The notes beneath the pieces are model-generated. The model was not told the DNA's origin and made no database searches. It saw only the letters and a list, made by a program, of their open reading frames with translations. A program made the translations under genes and the position numbers. Positions 1-8,524 of a DNA stretch of 64,000 nucleotides are shown here, piece by piece. Within the stretch, counting starts at the first letter, position 1. Every line of letters begins with the position of its first letter. Origin of the DNA: an uncultured Bacteroidales bacterium (GTDB taxonomy: Bacteria; Bacteroidota; Bacteroidia; Bacteroidales; Muribaculaceae); the NCBI GenBank assembly GCA_902776435.1, contig CACYQB010000016.1, forward strand, positions 21,073 to 85,072. Direction: 5' to 3'.

Positions 1-154
1 GAGCGAAATCGCCGCTAAGGTGGGCGAGGCTGTTGCCAAGAAAGCCCTCGAGGCTGGCATCAACACCGTAGTGTTTGACCGCAACGGCTTCCTGTTCCAT
101 GGTAGAGTTAAATCGTTGGCCGACGGCGCACGCAAGGGCGGTCTTAAATTCTAA
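1..154 (+). CDS. rplR: Large ribosomal subunit protein uL18 (3' end only)
   Basis: Partial gene: the window opens inside it, and only the last 50 codons and the stop (152-154) are present. The C-terminal part reads ...[20 protein letters not shown]..., which matches the conserved end of uL18, the 5S rRNA-binding protein of the large subunit. The position directly before rpsE agrees with the standard spc operon order. The 5' part, and so the start and 5S-binding N terminus, lies outside the window. Confidence 0.93.
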   Translation, partial: SEIAAKVGEAVAKKALEAGINTVVFDRNGFLFHGRVKSLADGARKGGLKF

Positions 155-162
155 GAAACATC

Positions 163-681
163 ATGCAGAAGAAAAATAATCGAGTAAAGGTTGCTGCCGA
201 CGCCGAACTCAAAGAGCGTCTCGTGGCCATCAACCGAACCACCAAGGTTACCAAGGGTGGTCGCACTTTCACCTTCGCTGCTATCGTTGTTGTCGGTGAC
301 GGCAATGGCGTGATCGGCTACGGATTGGGTAAGGCCAATGAGGTTACCACCGCTATCTCTAAGGGTACCGAAGTGGCTAAGAAGAACCTGATCAAGGTCC
401 CCGTTCACAAGGGCACTATTCCTCATGAGGTGGTCGCCAAGTTCGGCGGTTCACGCATCATCATGAAGCCCGCTAGCCCCGGTACCGGTGTGAAGGCCGG
501 TGGTGCTATGCGTGCCGTCTTCGAGACGGTAGGTGTTACCGATGTTATTTGTAAGTCCAAGGGCTCGAGCAACCCCCACAACCTCGTGAAGGCTACGCTC
601 AAGGCCCTCGACGAGATGCGCAGCCCGGCTACCGTGGCTCACTATCGCGGCGTTACTGTGGACAAGGTGTTTAACGGTTAA
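163..681 (+). CDS. rpsE: Small ribosomal subunit protein uS5
   Basis: This 172-residue protein is uS5, which takes part in decoding fidelity and mRNA unwinding on the 30S subunit. The N-terminal double-stranded-RNA-binding S5 fold covers roughly residues 15-80 and contains [14 protein letters not shown]. The C-terminal domain contains [16 protein letters not shown], and both are family hallmarks. Length is normal. It starts 8 nt after the rplR stop and is followed after 17 nt by rpmD, so it is co-transcribed in the spc operon. Long antisense frames inside it are shadows. Confidence 0.97.
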   Translation: MQKKNNRVKVAADAELKERLVAINRTTKVTKGGRTFTFAAIVVVGDGNGVIGYGLGKANEVTTAISKGTEVAKKNLIKVPVHKGTIPHEVVAKFGGSRIIMKPASPGTGVKAGGAMRAVFETVGVTDVICKSKGSSNPHNLVKATLKALDEMRSPATVAHYRGVTVDKVFNG

Positions 682-698
682 ATTTTTGTTGAAGTATT

Positions 699-881
699 AT
701 GGCAAAGATTCAGATTAAACAAGTGAAAAGCCGCATCAATCGTCCGGCTCGCCAAAAGAGAACCCTCGACGCTCTGGGTCTGAGGAAACTCAACCACACC
801 GTCACCCTCGAGGCTACACCTCAAGTGCTGGGTATGGTAAACGCTGTTCGTCATCTGGTGGAAGTCACCAATGTTGATTAA
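699..881 (+). CDS. rpmD: Large ribosomal subunit protein uL30
   Basis: A 60-residue protein starting MAKIQIKQVKSRINRPARQK. This is the compact bacterial uL30 fold, with the typical GLRKLNHTV segment in the middle. It is a non-essential but conserved protein of the 50S subunit. It lies between rpsE and rplO, as expected for the spc operon, with 17 nt before it and 32 nt after it. Length and composition are normal and nothing is odd. Confidence 0.96.
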   Translation: MAKIQIKQVKSRINRPARQKRTLDALGLRKLNHTVTLEATPQVLGMVNAVRHLVEVTNVD

Positions 882-913
882 TTCTTAAATCCGTAAAACA
901 AGAAAACAACATT

Positions 914-1360
914 ATGGAATTACATGATTTAAAACCTGCTGTAGGTTCAAATAAGAAGAAAAGTCGTGTCGGCCGCGGTCCCGGTTCGGGCAAGGGCGGT
1001 ACATCGACTCGTGGTCACAAGGGTGCCAAGTCACGTTCTGGTTACAAGCAGAAGGTCGGCTTCGAGGGCGGTCAGATGCCTCTCCAGCGCCGTGTGCCCA
1101 AGGGTGGTTTCAAGAACATCAACCGCGTGGAGTATAAGGCCATCAACGTTGCTACGCTGGAGTCACTCGCCGAGCAGAATAGTCTCGATAAGATTACCGT
1201 TGCCAACCTCATTCAGGCTGGTCTGGTACGTAAAAACCAACTTGTTAAAATTTTGGGCCAGGGTCAGCTCAGCCACAAGCTTGAGGTTGAAGCCCATGCC
1301 TTCTCCAAGAAGGCCGAGGAGATCATCACCGCTGCCGGTGGCTCAATCGTAAAACTCTAA
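914..1360 (+). CDS. rplO: Large ribosomal subunit protein uL15
   Basis: A 148-residue uL15, a late-assembly protein of the 50S subunit. The N-terminal half is the basic, glycine-rich extension that threads into rRNA (RVGRGPGSGKGGTSTRGHKG), and the C-terminal half is the globular L15 domain ending AAGGSIVKL. It stops 7 nt before secY, the usual tight spacing. A 128-residue frame in +2 over the same stretch is a by-product of the biased codon use and is not a gene. Confidence 0.97.
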   Translation: MELHDLKPAVGSNKKKSRVGRGPGSGKGGTSTRGHKGAKSRSGYKQKVGFEGGQMPLQRRVPKGGFKNINRVEYKAINVATLESLAEQNSLDKITVANLIQAGLVRKNQLVKILGQGQLSHKLEVEAHAFSKKAEEIITAAGGSIVKL

Positions 1361-1367
1361 CCCGACA

Positions 1368-2705
1368 ATGAAACTCATTGAAACATTAAAAAACATCTGG
1401 AAGATTGAGGACTTGCGCAAGCGCCTCATCACCACATTCTTGTTCATCGTGATTTATCGCTTTGGATGCCATGTGGTGCTGCCGGGAATCAACCCCAGCG
1501 ACCTTGAAGCCATGCGCAATTTCACTAACAGTGGTCTGATGCAGCTGCTCGACATGTTCTCGGGTGGTGCCTTCGGACAGGCCTCAATCTTCGCATTGGG
1601 TATCATGCCCTACATCACCGCCTCTATCGTTATCCAATTGATGGGTATGGTAGTGCCTAGCTTCCAGAAGATGCAGCGCGAGGGCGAGAGTGGTCGCATG
1701 AAGCTCAATCAGTACACCCGTTACCTCACTGTGTTCATCCTCTTGATCCAGGCTCCCGCCTATCTGATGAACCTCCAGTATCAGGTTAACGCAGCCGGTG
1801 GTCACGCCCACATTGCTGGCATGACGATGATTTATCTGTCAATCGTGCTCACCGCTGGTGCGATGTTGATTATGTGGCTCGGTGAGAAGATCACCGATAA
1901 GGGTATCGGCAACGGTATTTCCATCATCATCTTGGTGGGTATCCTCGCCCGTTTCCCTGGTGCCATCGTTCAAGAGTTTACCGGACGCCTGAACACTGCT
2001 CAGGGTGGTCTGGTGATGTTCCTGGTCGAGATCGTTATCCTGTTCGCTGTTACCGCTGGTGCTGTCATGCTCACCCAGGGTACCCGCAAGGTCCCCGTGC
2101 AGTATGCTAAGCGCATTGTCGGCAACAAGCAGTACGGTGGCGCCCGCCAGTACATCCCTCTGAAGGTAAATGCTGCTAACGTGATGCCCATCATCTTTGC
2201 CCAGGCACTCATGTTCATCCCCATCACCCTCGCTGGATTCGGCGCTCGCCAGAACGAGGCCGGTTTCCTCGGTTCGCTCTCACGCACCTTTGGTGATATG
2301 AACGGTTTCTGGTACAATGTGGTTTATTTCCTCATGATCGTCGCCTTCACCTATTTCTATACTGCCATCACCGTGCGTCCCACTCAGATGGCTGAGGAGA
2401 TGAAGAAGAACAGCGGTTTCATCCCCGGCATCAAGCCCGGTAAGAAGACCGCCGAGTATCTTGACTCGATCATGTCGCGCATCACCCTTCCGGGTTCGCT
2501 CTTCCTGGGTATCGTCGCCATCCTGCCCGCTTTTGCCCGCTACTTTGGCGTCAACCAGCAGTTCGCCCAGTTCTTCGGTGGTACCTCACTGCTCATCGTT
2601 GTGGGTGTCGTTCTCGACACGCTCCAGCAGATTGAGACCCATCTGATGATGCACCACTATGATGGTCTGATGAAGTCCGGTAAAATCAAGGGTCGTTCCC
2701 GTTAA
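1368..2705 (+). CDS. secY: Protein translocase subunit SecY
   Basis: The 445-residue channel subunit of the SecYEG translocon in the inner membrane, which passes unfolded proteins to the periplasm and inserts membrane proteins. Ten hydrophobic segments are spread through the sequence. Family signatures include the N-terminal segment running into TTFLFIVIYRFG, the plug-side region ALGIMPYITASIVIQL (about residues 76-91), and the long cytoplasmic loop with RKVPVQYAKR. Length is normal for Bacteroidetes. It sits between rplO and map, and its operon position keeps translocon supply linked to ribosome synthesis. Confidence 0.98.
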   Translation: MKLIETLKNIWKIEDLRKRLITTFLFIVIYRFGCHVVLPGINPSDLEAMRNFTNSGLMQLLDMFSGGAFGQASIFALGIMPYITASIVIQLMGMVVPSFQKMQREGESGRMKLNQYTRYLTVFILLIQAPAYLMNLQYQVNAAGGHAHIAGMTMIYLSIVLTAGAMLIMWLGEKITDKGIGNGISIIILVGILARFPGAIVQEFTGRLNTAQGGLVMFLVEIVILFAVTAGAVMLTQGTRKVPVQYAKRIVGNKQYGGARQYIPLKVNAANVMPIIFAQALMFIPITLAGFGARQNEAGFLGSLSRTFGDMNGFWYNVVYFLMIVAFTYFYTAITVRPTQMAEEMKKNSGFIPGIKPGKKTAEYLDSIMSRITLPGSLFLGIVAILPAFARYFGVNQQFAQFFGGTSLLIVVGVVLDTLQQIETHLMMHHYDGLMKSGKIKGRSR

Positions 2706-2751
2706 GTGACGAGACACAGGACTTCTTGAAAAAGAGTAATTCAATCTGATT

Positions 2752-3537
2752 ATGATATATCTCAAGACAGACGAGGAAATCGAGATGCTGCGCAAGGCCA
2801 ATCTGGTTGTTGCTGGTACACTGGCCGAGGTGGCCAAGTGGGTCGCTCCCGGTATCACTACCCGCCGTCTCGATCAAATCGCTGAGGAGTATATCCGGTC
2901 CCAAGGCTGCACGCCCGGTTTTAAGGGCCTGTACGGCTTTCCCGCCACGCTCTGCACCTCGGTCAACGAGGTTGTAGTGCACGGCATCCCGTCGAACTAC
3001 GTTCTCGAGGATGGCGACATCGTGTCCTGTGACTGTGGTGCCGTCACCCCCGAGGGGTTCAACGGCGACAGCACCTACACCTTCTGTGTCGGTGAGGTCT
3101 CCGAAGAAGTCAAGCAGCTTCTGCGCACGACCAAGGAGTCACTCTATGTCGGTATCGAGCACGCTGTGCCTGGTAAACGCATCGGTGACATCGGCAACGC
3201 CATCCAGCAGTACTGTGAGCGACGCAACTACAGCGTCGTCCGCGAGATGACCGGACATGGCGTGGGGCGCAAGCTGCACGAGGATCCCGAGGTGCCCAAC
3301 TATGGCCGTCGCGGCACCGGTCCGCTCCTGCGCAACGGTATGACGATTGCGATTGAACCCATGATCAACATGGGCAGCAAGAACATCATCACCGAGCGCG
3401 ACGGATGGACAACACGCACCCGCGACCGCAAGCCCAGCGCTCACTTCGAGCACTCCATTGCCATCCATCATGGCAAGGCCGACATCCTTTCCTCCTTCGA
3501 GGGTATCAAGGAGGTTCTGGGAGACCGGTTCATCTGA
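2752..3537 (+). CDS. map: Methionine aminopeptidase, type I
   Basis: A 261-residue cytoplasmic enzyme that removes the initiator methionine from new proteins. The pita-bread fold ligands for the two metal ions can be placed at Asp94 (DCGA), Asp106 (NGDST), His169 (TGHGVG), Glu202 (AIEPM) and the Glu of FEHS near the C terminus. His78 in VVHGIP is the usual substrate-side histidine. The two Asp ligands are 12 residues apart, one more than in the E. coli enzyme. It is 46 nt downstream of secY and 63 nt upstream of infA, the normal place for map in this operon. Confidence 0.97.
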   Translation: MIYLKTDEEIEMLRKANLVVAGTLAEVAKWVAPGITTRRLDQIAEEYIRSQGCTPGFKGLYGFPATLCTSVNEVVVHGIPSNYVLEDGDIVSCDCGAVTPEGFNGDSTYTFCVGEVSEEVKQLLRTTKESLYVGIEHAVPGKRIGDIGNAIQQYCERRNYSVVREMTGHGVGRKLHEDPEVPNYGRRGTGPLLRNGMTIAIEPMINMGSKNIITERDGWTTRTRDRKPSAHFEHSIAIHHGKADILSSFEGIKEVLGDRFI

Positions 3538-3600
3538 TTGAAACAACAAGAGAATCACTTTTTTCAAGAAATCCAGTAATCGTTAATTAATAGATTTTAT

Positions 3601-3819
3601 ATGGCAAAACAGACAGCAATTGAATTAGACGGCACTATCGTCGAGGCCTTGTCCAACGCAATGTTCCGCGTGGAGCTTGAGAATGGACACCAGATCACCG
3701 CACACATCAGCGGCAAGATGAGAATGCATTACATTAAAATTTTGCCCGGTGACAAGGTGAGAGTGGAAATGTCCCCCTACGATTTGTCTAAAGGAAGAAT
3801 CTCATTTCGATACAAATAA
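3601..3819 (+). CDS. infA: Translation initiation factor IF-1
   Basis: A 72-residue single OB-fold protein ([20 protein letters not shown]...) with the conserved [22 protein letters not shown] core. IF-1 binds the ribosomal A site during initiation and stabilises IF-2 and IF-3 on the 30S subunit. Length and ending ([10 protein letters not shown]) are normal. It lies between map and rpmJ, with 17 nt to rpmJ. This is the standard bacterial context. Confidence 0.98.
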   Translation: MAKQTAIELDGTIVEALSNAMFRVELENGHQITAHISGKMRMHYIKILPGDKVRVEMSPYDLSKGRISFRYK

Positions 3820-3836
3820 CTAAATCACAATATATT

Positions 3837-3953
3837 ATGAAAGTTAGAGCATCTATCAAGAAGCGCAACGAGGACTGCAAGATCGTACGTCGCAAAGGGC
3901 GCCTTTATGTGATTAACAAAAAAAATCCCAAGTTCAAACAGCGTCAGGGATAA
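3837..3953 (+). CDS. rpmJ: Large ribosomal subunit protein bL36 (cysteine-poor form)
   Basis: A 38-residue gene with ATG at 3837 and TAA at 3951-3953. The product starts [20 protein letters not shown] and ends NPKFKQRQG. Classical bL36 carries a CxxC...C...H zinc ribbon. Here only one cysteine remains (residue 14), so this is the zinc-independent form common in Bacteroidetes. It directly follows infA. The stop is 10 nt before the -7 box of the next promoter. Confidence 0.95.
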   Translation: MKVRASIKKRNEDCKIVRRKGRLYVINKKNPKFKQRQG

Positions 3954-3963
3954 AAAAAAGTAT

Positions 3964-3971
3964 TAACTTTG
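3964..3971 (+). promoter_or_regulatory. Bacteroidetes -7 promoter box upstream of rpsM
   Basis: TAACTTTG followed by C matches the Bacteroidetes -7 consensus TAnnTTTG. It sits 22 nt before the rpsM start, inside the 40-nt gap after rpmJ. No clear TTTG -33 box is present at the usual distance. It would give rpsM-rpsK-rpsD-rpoA-rplQ (the alpha operon) their own transcript in addition to read-through from spc. Confidence 0.6.
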
Positions 3972-3993
3972 CAAAAATTTTTGAAATTAGTAT

Positions 3994-4374
3994 ATGGCAG
4001 TAAGAATTGTCGGGGTTGATATTCCCCAAAACAAGCGCGGCGTCATCGCCTTGACCTACATCTTTGGTATCGGGCGCAGCTCAGCCGCTACAATCCTCAA
4101 GAAGGCTGGTGTGGACGAGAACACCCGCGTCAAGGATTGGACCGATGCCGAGGCAGCCGCAGTGCGTGAGGTAATCGGTAACGAATACAAGGTAGAAGGT
4201 GACCTCCGCAGCGAGGTTCAGATGAACATCAAGCGACTGATGGATATCGGTTGCTACCGTGGCATCCGTCACCGCAACGGTCTTCCCGTTCGTGGTCAGA
4301 GCACCAAGAACAACGCTCGCACCCGCAAGGGCCGCAAGAAAACTGTTGCTAACAAGAAGAAAGCTACTAAATAA
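3994..4374 (+). CDS. rpsM: Small ribosomal subunit protein uS13
   Basis: A 126-residue uS13, the 30S head protein that contacts 5S/L5 bridges and P-site tRNA. The helix-two-turns-helix region ([18 protein letters not shown]) is at the N terminus. The conserved [17 protein letters not shown] is near residues 87-103, and the C-terminal tail is basic ([16 protein letters not shown]). It is the first gene of the alpha operon block, preceded by its own -7 box, and is 15 nt upstream of rpsK. Confidence 0.97.
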   Translation: MAVRIVGVDIPQNKRGVIALTYIFGIGRSSAATILKKAGVDENTRVKDWTDAEAAAVREVIGNEYKVEGDLRSEVQMNIKRLMDIGCYRGIRHRNGLPVRGQSTKNNARTRKGRKKTVANKKKATK

Positions 4375-4389
4375 TATTTTTCAAGAACT

Positions 4390-4779
4390 ATGGCTAAAAA
4401 GACAGTCGCAGCTAAGAAGAGAGTCGTTCGCGTTGACGGTGTTGGTCAACTGCACGTGCATTCTTCGTTCAACAACATCATTGTGTGCCTCGCTAACGGT
4501 GAGGGACAGGTAATTTCATGGTCCTCGGCTGGTAAGATGGGCTTCCGCGGTTCTAAGAAGAACACGCCCTACGCTGCCCAGATGGCTGCCGAAGATTGTG
4601 CAAAGGTCGCTTACGACCTCGGTTTGCGCAAGGTGAAGGCCTATGTGAAGGGTCCGGGCAATGGACGTGAGTCCGCTATCCGCACCATCCATGGCGCTGG
4701 TATCGCTGTTACCGAGATCATCGACGTCACGCCGCTGCCCCACAACGGCTGCCGTCCTCCCAAGAGAAGAAGGGTCTAA
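4390..4779 (+). CDS. rpsK: Small ribosomal subunit protein uS11
   Basis: A 129-residue uS11, part of the 30S platform. Recognisable segments are [11 protein letters not shown] near residue 22, [15 protein letters not shown] near 45-60, and the C-terminal [18 protein letters not shown]. Length is normal. It is followed by an unusually long 172-nt gap before rpsD, while the other genes of this operon are spaced by 6-15 nt. Confidence 0.97.
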   Translation: MAKKTVAAKKRVVRVDGVGQLHVHSSFNNIIVCLANGEGQVISWSSAGKMGFRGSKKNTPYAAQMAAEDCAKVAYDLGLRKVKAYVKGPGNGRESAIRTIHGAGIAVTEIIDVTPLPHNGCRPPKRRRV

Positions 4780-4799
4780 GAGAGTTAGGCGCTTTATTC

Positions 4800-4940
4800 C
4801 GACAAACCACTGTTTTAACAGTATTTATTAACAACATTTTTCGCGAATCTCTATCAGTGAATGGATTGCATTTTTTAACGACCTCTCTGCAATCGCGGCT
4901 GCACTGAAGCGATTCCAATTCACAACAGTAAAAAATTATT
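4800..4940 (+). promoter_or_regulatory. Candidate uS4 autoregulatory leader upstream of rpsD
   Basis: A structured 172-nt gap precedes rpsD. I see a short hairpin ACTGT/ACAGT (4809-4813 with 4818-4822) and an outer pairing GTGAATGG (4857-4864) with CCAATTCAC (4915-4923), which has a one-nucleotide bulge. Inside it GATTGCA (4864-4870) pairs with TGCAATC (4888-4894), or alternatively AATCGC (4891-4896) pairs with GCGATT (4909-4914). The last two pairings share bases and are mutually exclusive. uS4 leaders are known in Bacteroidia; assigning this gap to that class is inference. Confidence 0.5.
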
Positions 4941-4951
4941 TTTTAAAGACT

Positions 4952-5560
4952 ATGGCTAGATACACCGGTCCTAAAACTAAAATTGCCCGTAAACTGGGTG
5001 AACCCATCTTCGGTGAAGACAAGTACTTTGCCAAGAAGAACTATCCCCCGGGCCAGCATGGTGCCAACCGTCGCAGGAAAATGAGCGAGTACGGCACTCA
5101 GCTTCGCGAAAAACAGAAAGCAAAATACACCTATGGCGTTCTCGAACGTCAGTTCCGCAACCTCTTCAACAAGGCTTCTCGCATGAAGGGCGTTACCGGT
5201 GAGGTGCTCCTGCAATTGCTCGAGGCTAGACTCGACAACGTTGTTTATCGTCTGGGCATCGCTCCCACCCGCGCTGCAGCGCGTCAGCTCGTTCTGCATC
5301 GTCACATCACCGTCGACGGCAAGGTCGTTAACATTCCTTCCTACTCGGTGAGCGAGGGTCAAATCGTTGCTGTTCGTGAGAAGTCCAAGTCTCTGGAGGT
5401 GATCCAGGACGCTCTCGCTGGCTTCAATCACAGCAAGTATCCCTGGATTGAATGGGATGAGAACGTCAAGGGTGGCAAGCTCTTGCACATGCCCGTTCGC
5501 GAGGATATTCCTGAGAACATCAAGGAGCAGTTGATCGTCGAGTTGTATTCTAAACAGTAA
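4952..5560 (+). CDS. rpsD: Small ribosomal subunit protein uS4 (zinc-free form)
   Basis: A 202-residue uS4, a primary 16S rRNA binder and nucleator of 30S assembly. The N-terminal domain lacks the four zinc cysteines, so this is the C-minus form. The S4 RNA-binding domain covers about residues 92-155 ([29 protein letters not shown]). The protein ends [11 protein letters not shown]. Being a primary rRNA binder it is a plausible feedback regulator, and the structured gap just before its start fits that. rpoA follows after 11 nt. Confidence 0.97.
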   Translation: MARYTGPKTKIARKLGEPIFGEDKYFAKKNYPPGQHGANRRRKMSEYGTQLREKQKAKYTYGVLERQFRNLFNKASRMKGVTGEVLLQLLEARLDNVVYRLGIAPTRAAARQLVLHRHITVDGKVVNIPSYSVSEGQIVAVREKSKSLEVIQDALAGFNHSKYPWIEWDENVKGGKLLHMPVREDIPENIKEQLIVELYSKQ

Positions 5561-5571
5561 AATTTTTATCC

Positions 5572-6564
5572 ATGGCTATTTTAGCATTTCAGAAACCCGA
5601 CAAAGTCTTAATGTTGGAAGCCGACAACTCGTTCGGCAAATTCGAGTTCCGTCCCCTGGAGCCGGGCTACGGTGTTACCATCGGTAACGCACTGCGCCGC
5701 ATCCTCCTCTCCGGACTCGAGGGCTTCGCAATCTGCAGCATCCGCATCGACGGTGTGCAGCATGAGTTCGCAACCATCACGGGTGTGAAGGAAGATGTCA
5801 CCAACATCATCCTCAACCTCAAGAAGGTGCGCCTCAAACGCATTGTTGAAGATACCGACACCGAGAAGGCCGTTGTCAAGGTTTCAGGTCAAAGCGTCTT
5901 CAAGGCGGGTGACATCGGCAAGGTCCTCAGCGCATTCGAGGTGCTCAACCCCGAGCTGGAGATCTGTCACATCGATCCCACTTGCGGATTCCAGATTGAA
6001 CTCTCAATCAACAAGGGTAGGGGATACATTCCCGCCGAGGAAAACCGCAACGCCAATGACCCCATCGACGTGATCGCCATCGACTCGATCTACACGCCCA
6101 TCCTGAACGTGAAGACCGCCGTCGAGAACTTCCGTGTCGAGCAGAAGACCGACTACGAGAAGCTCATCATCGAGATCACCACCGATGGCTCAATTCATCC
6201 TAAGGACGCTCTCAAGGGCGCTGCCGAGATTCTTATTCAGCACTTCCAGCTCTTCACCGACCGTGAAATCGTTCTCGACAATACCGAGAATAACGGTAAC
6301 GAGGAGTTCGACGAGGAGGTACTCAAGATGCGTCAGCTGCTCAAGACCAAACTTGTTGACATGGACCTCTCTGTGCGCGCCCTCAACTGCCTCAAGTCAG
6401 CCGAGGTCGAGACGCTTGGAGAACTCGTGGTCTTCAACAAGACCGACCTGCTCAAGTTCCGCAACTTCGGTAAGAAGTCGCTCAGCGAGCTTGAGGAGCT
6501 GTTGGCCACACTCAATCTGCACTTTGGCATGGATATCACTAAATACAAATTAGAAAAAGAGTAA
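5572..6564 (+). CDS. rpoA: DNA-directed RNA polymerase subunit alpha
   Basis: A 330-residue alpha subunit. The N-terminal assembly domain (about 1-235) shows [20 protein letters not shown] and [13 protein letters not shown], needed for dimerisation and beta/beta' binding. The C-terminal domain (about 260-325, [20 protein letters not shown]) is the helix-hairpin fold that contacts UP elements and activators. Length is normal. It lies between rpsD and rplQ with gaps of 11 and 6 nt, so it is translated from the alpha operon mRNA. Confidence 0.98.
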   Translation: MAILAFQKPDKVLMLEADNSFGKFEFRPLEPGYGVTIGNALRRILLSGLEGFAICSIRIDGVQHEFATITGVKEDVTNIILNLKKVRLKRIVEDTDTEKAVVKVSGQSVFKAGDIGKVLSAFEVLNPELEICHIDPTCGFQIELSINKGRGYIPAEENRNANDPIDVIAIDSIYTPILNVKTAVENFRVEQKTDYEKLIIEITTDGSIHPKDALKGAAEILIQHFQLFTDREIVLDNTENNGNEEFDEEVLKMRQLLKTKLVDMDLSVRALNCLKSAEVETLGELVVFNKTDLLKFRNFGKKSLSELEELLATLNLHFGMDITKYKLEKE

Positions 6565-6570
6565 AAAACG

Positions 6571-7041
6571 ATGAGACACAATAAGAAATTCAACCACCTG
6601 AGCCGTAAGAGCGCCCACCGTGATGCCATGTTGGCCAACATGACCATCTCGCTCATCATGCACAAGCGCATCATCACGACCCTCGCCAAGGCTAAGGCCC
6701 TGCGCGTGTATGCCGAACCCCTGATCAACAGGACTAAGGACGACACCACCGCTTCGCGCCGCCTCGTCTTCAAGCACCTCCAGAACAAGGAGGCCGTCAA
6801 GGAACTCTTCTCGACCGTTGCCGCTAAGGTGGCCGACCGTCCCGGTGGCTACACCCGCATCCTGAAGCTCGGTAACCGTCTGGGTGACAACGCTAAGACT
6901 TGCTTCATTGAGCTCGTTGACTTCAATGAGGCTATGCTCGAGGCTAAGAACCAGGAGAAGGCCGCTCCCAAGAAGTCGACCCGTCGCAGCCGCAAGAAAG
7001 CTGCCGCTCCCGCTGCCGAGGCTCCCAAGACCGAAGAGTAA
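6571..7041 (+). CDS. rplQ: Large ribosomal subunit protein bL17
   Basis: A 156-residue bL17. The core ([20 protein letters not shown], then [14 protein letters not shown]) covers about residues 1-125. The last ~30 residues form an Ala/Lys/Pro-rich tail ([20 protein letters not shown]), longer than in E. coli but common in Bacteroidetes. It is the last gene of the operon, and transcription probably ends at the hairpin 76 nt downstream. Confidence 0.97.
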   Translation: MRHNKKFNHLSRKSAHRDAMLANMTISLIMHKRIITTLAKAKALRVYAEPLINRTKDDTTASRRLVFKHLQNKEAVKELFSTVAAKVADRPGGYTRILKLGNRLGDNAKTCFIELVDFNEAMLEAKNQEKAAPKKSTRRSRKKAAAPAAEAPKTEE

Positions 7042-7116
7042 TCAATACACAACACTCTCTCGTGACCCAAAGAGACAGCGGTCTTGTCGCGATAAGGCCG
7101 CTCTCTTTAAGATACT

Positions 7117-7162
7117 ACAAGAAAACACCCTGCACACATTGAGGTGCAGGGTGTTTTCTTGT
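7117..7162. terminator. Bidirectional terminator hairpin between convergent operons
   Basis: The arms 7117-7134 and 7145-7162 are perfectly complementary over 18 bp (ACAAGAAAACACCCTGCA and its reverse complement) around a 10-nt loop. Each strand has a T-rich 3' arm (TTTTCTTG). It lies between the convergent 3' ends of rplQ and the minus-strand lipoprotein gene and can serve both. Confidence 0.85.
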
Positions 7163-7203
7163 GCCTTTATCCGAGCTGATGGCTCAGCATGACAGCTGTT
7201 GCT

Positions 7204-7554
7204 TTATCTTGCAGGAACCGCTGTTTGCTTCATCATGATCTGCTCCTCAACGACATGCATCAGCTCCTTGTTGGTGTTCAATGTGTCACCGTCAGGCGAG
7301 ACGACATACATCGACACAATCTGGGGTCCGGCTGTGCTATCGGTCTTGTTCATGTTCTCAACGATGACCTTAGACATGCGGTCGATATACATGTTGAGCG
7401 CGTCAGTATCATTCTTAGCGTCAATGTTCTCGACAATCTGCTGGCCATCAGACATGTTCTGGATAAACGAGTAATGTCTCGGTTTCTCATTGCACGAGAA
7501 GAGCAGCAACAGGGCAGCGCCTGTGATAATTGCGGGGATGATTCTCTTCATCAT
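7204..7554 (-). CDS. Small predicted lipoprotein of unknown function
   Basis: A 116-residue protein with a lysine/arginine-led hydrophobic N terminus ending in LLLLFSC, a clear lipobox, so it is probably lipidated at Cys21. The mature part (about 95 residues) is soluble, rich in Asp/Asn, and has no domain I recognise. A start at the second Met (7551) is equally possible. It begins 7 nt after the stop of the ROK kinase gene on the same strand, so the two are probably one transcript ending at the 7117-7162 hairpin. The link to sugar phosphorylation is positional only. Confidence 0.75.
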   Translation of the reverse strand: MMKRIIPAIITGAALLLLFSCNEKPRHYSFIQNMSDGQQIVENIDAKNDTDALNMYIDRMSKVIVENMNKTDSTAGPQIVSMYVVSPDGDTLNTNKELMHVVEEQIMMKQTAVPAR

Positions 7555-7561
7555 AGCACCA

Positions 7562-8524
7562 TCACTCCTTTACTTCCCAACCCAGTGCGCTGGCACCCAG
7601 CACGGCTGCGTCACTCTCCTTGAGCTCACTAATGAGGATCTTCACCTTACCCTTGTAGATGCCGAGCACGTTGCGCTCAAAAGCTTCCTTTACAGGATTC
7701 ATAATCAGGTCACCACTCTTGGTCAAGCCACCGAACAGAACAAATGCCTCAGGGCTCGAGAAATTGGTGAAATCGGCCAGAGCCTCACCCAGAATCGTAC
7801 CCGTGTACTCAAAGATATCCTTTGCCAACTTGTCACCGGCAACAGCGCAGTCATACACATCCTTGCTTGTGATGGCCTCGATATCATACTCGCGCAGCTT
7901 CGAGGGCTCGTCGCGCAGCTCCAGGAACTCTCTGGCAGTGCGGGCAACACCCGTTGCCGAGCAATAGGCCTCCAGACAGCCCGTGCGTCCGCAACCGCAC
8001 ACGCGGCCGTTGGTACGCTTCACAATCACGTGACCCAGCTCACCGGCAAAGCCATCGTGGCCATATACCATCTGGCCGTTCACAACGATACCACTGCCCA
8101 CACCTGTTCCCAGGGTGATCATGATGAAATCCTTCATGCCGCGAGCCACGCCATAGGTCATCTCGCCGATGGCAGCAGCGTTAGCGTCGTTGGTGATCAC
8201 ACAAGGTATGCCGAATTTCTTCGTCACCATCTCAGCCAGGGGTATGGGAGTAGGCCAGGGCAGGTTCGGTGCCTGGTCAATCAAGCCAGTGTAGTAGTTG
8301 CCGTTAGGTGCACCGATACCGATGCCGTTGATTTTGTCCTCAACTTCGTTGTCCTTCATCAAGCGTGTCAGCTCGGTGTGCAACTCGTCGATATAGTCAT
8401 TAAAGTCACTGTGCTTAGCAGTCTTGATTGAACTGCTGGCAATTACGTTACCGCGGGCGTCCACGATGCCAAAGACGGTGTTAGTACCGCCCATGTCGAT
8501 GCCGATTACATAAGGTTTTGCCAT
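7562..8524 (-). CDS. ROK-family sugar kinase, glucokinase-like
   Basis: A 320-residue ATP-dependent hexokinase of the ROK family, most likely a glucokinase. The N-terminal phosphate-binding loop is GIDMGGTNTVFGI. A second ATP-binding segment is MITLGTGVGSGIVV, and GELGHVIVK supplies the conserved histidine. The ROK zinc motif is VCGCGRTGCLEAY. There is no N-terminal helix-turn-helix, so this is the enzyme and not a NagC/XylR-type repressor. Substrate specificity cannot be read with certainty from sequence. It has its own -7 box on the minus strand and the small lipoprotein gene follows. Confidence 0.88.
   Translation of the reverse strand: MAKPYVIGIDMGGTNTVFGIVDARGNVIASSSIKTAKHSDFNDYIDELHTELTRLMKDNEVEDKINGIGIGAPNGNYYTGLIDQAPNLPWPTPIPLAEMVTKKFGIPCVITNDANAAAIGEMTYGVARGMKDFIMITLGTGVGSGIVVNGQMVYGHDGFAGELGHVIVKRTNGRVCGCGRTGCLEAYCSATGVARTAREFLELRDEPSKLREYDIEAITSKDVYDCAVAGDKLAKDIFEYTGTILGEALADFTNFSSPEAFVLFGGLTKSGDLIMNPVKEAFERNVLGIYKGKVKILISELKESDAAVLGASALGWEVKE

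Noticed and set aside
966-1352. A 128-residue plus-strand frame inside rplO.
   Set aside because: It lies in a different frame of a clear ribosomal protein gene. Its Arg/Ser-rich composition is typical of a shadow frame created by biased codon use.
4727-4918. A 63-codon minus-strand frame across the rpsK end and the rpsD leader.
   Set aside because: No start signal or protein-like pattern. The gap is better explained by RNA structure.
7189-7623. A 144-codon plus-strand frame opposite the small lipoprotein gene.
   Set aside because: The minus strand holds a clear lipoprotein gene and the ROK kinase start region. The plus-strand frame is its antisense shadow.
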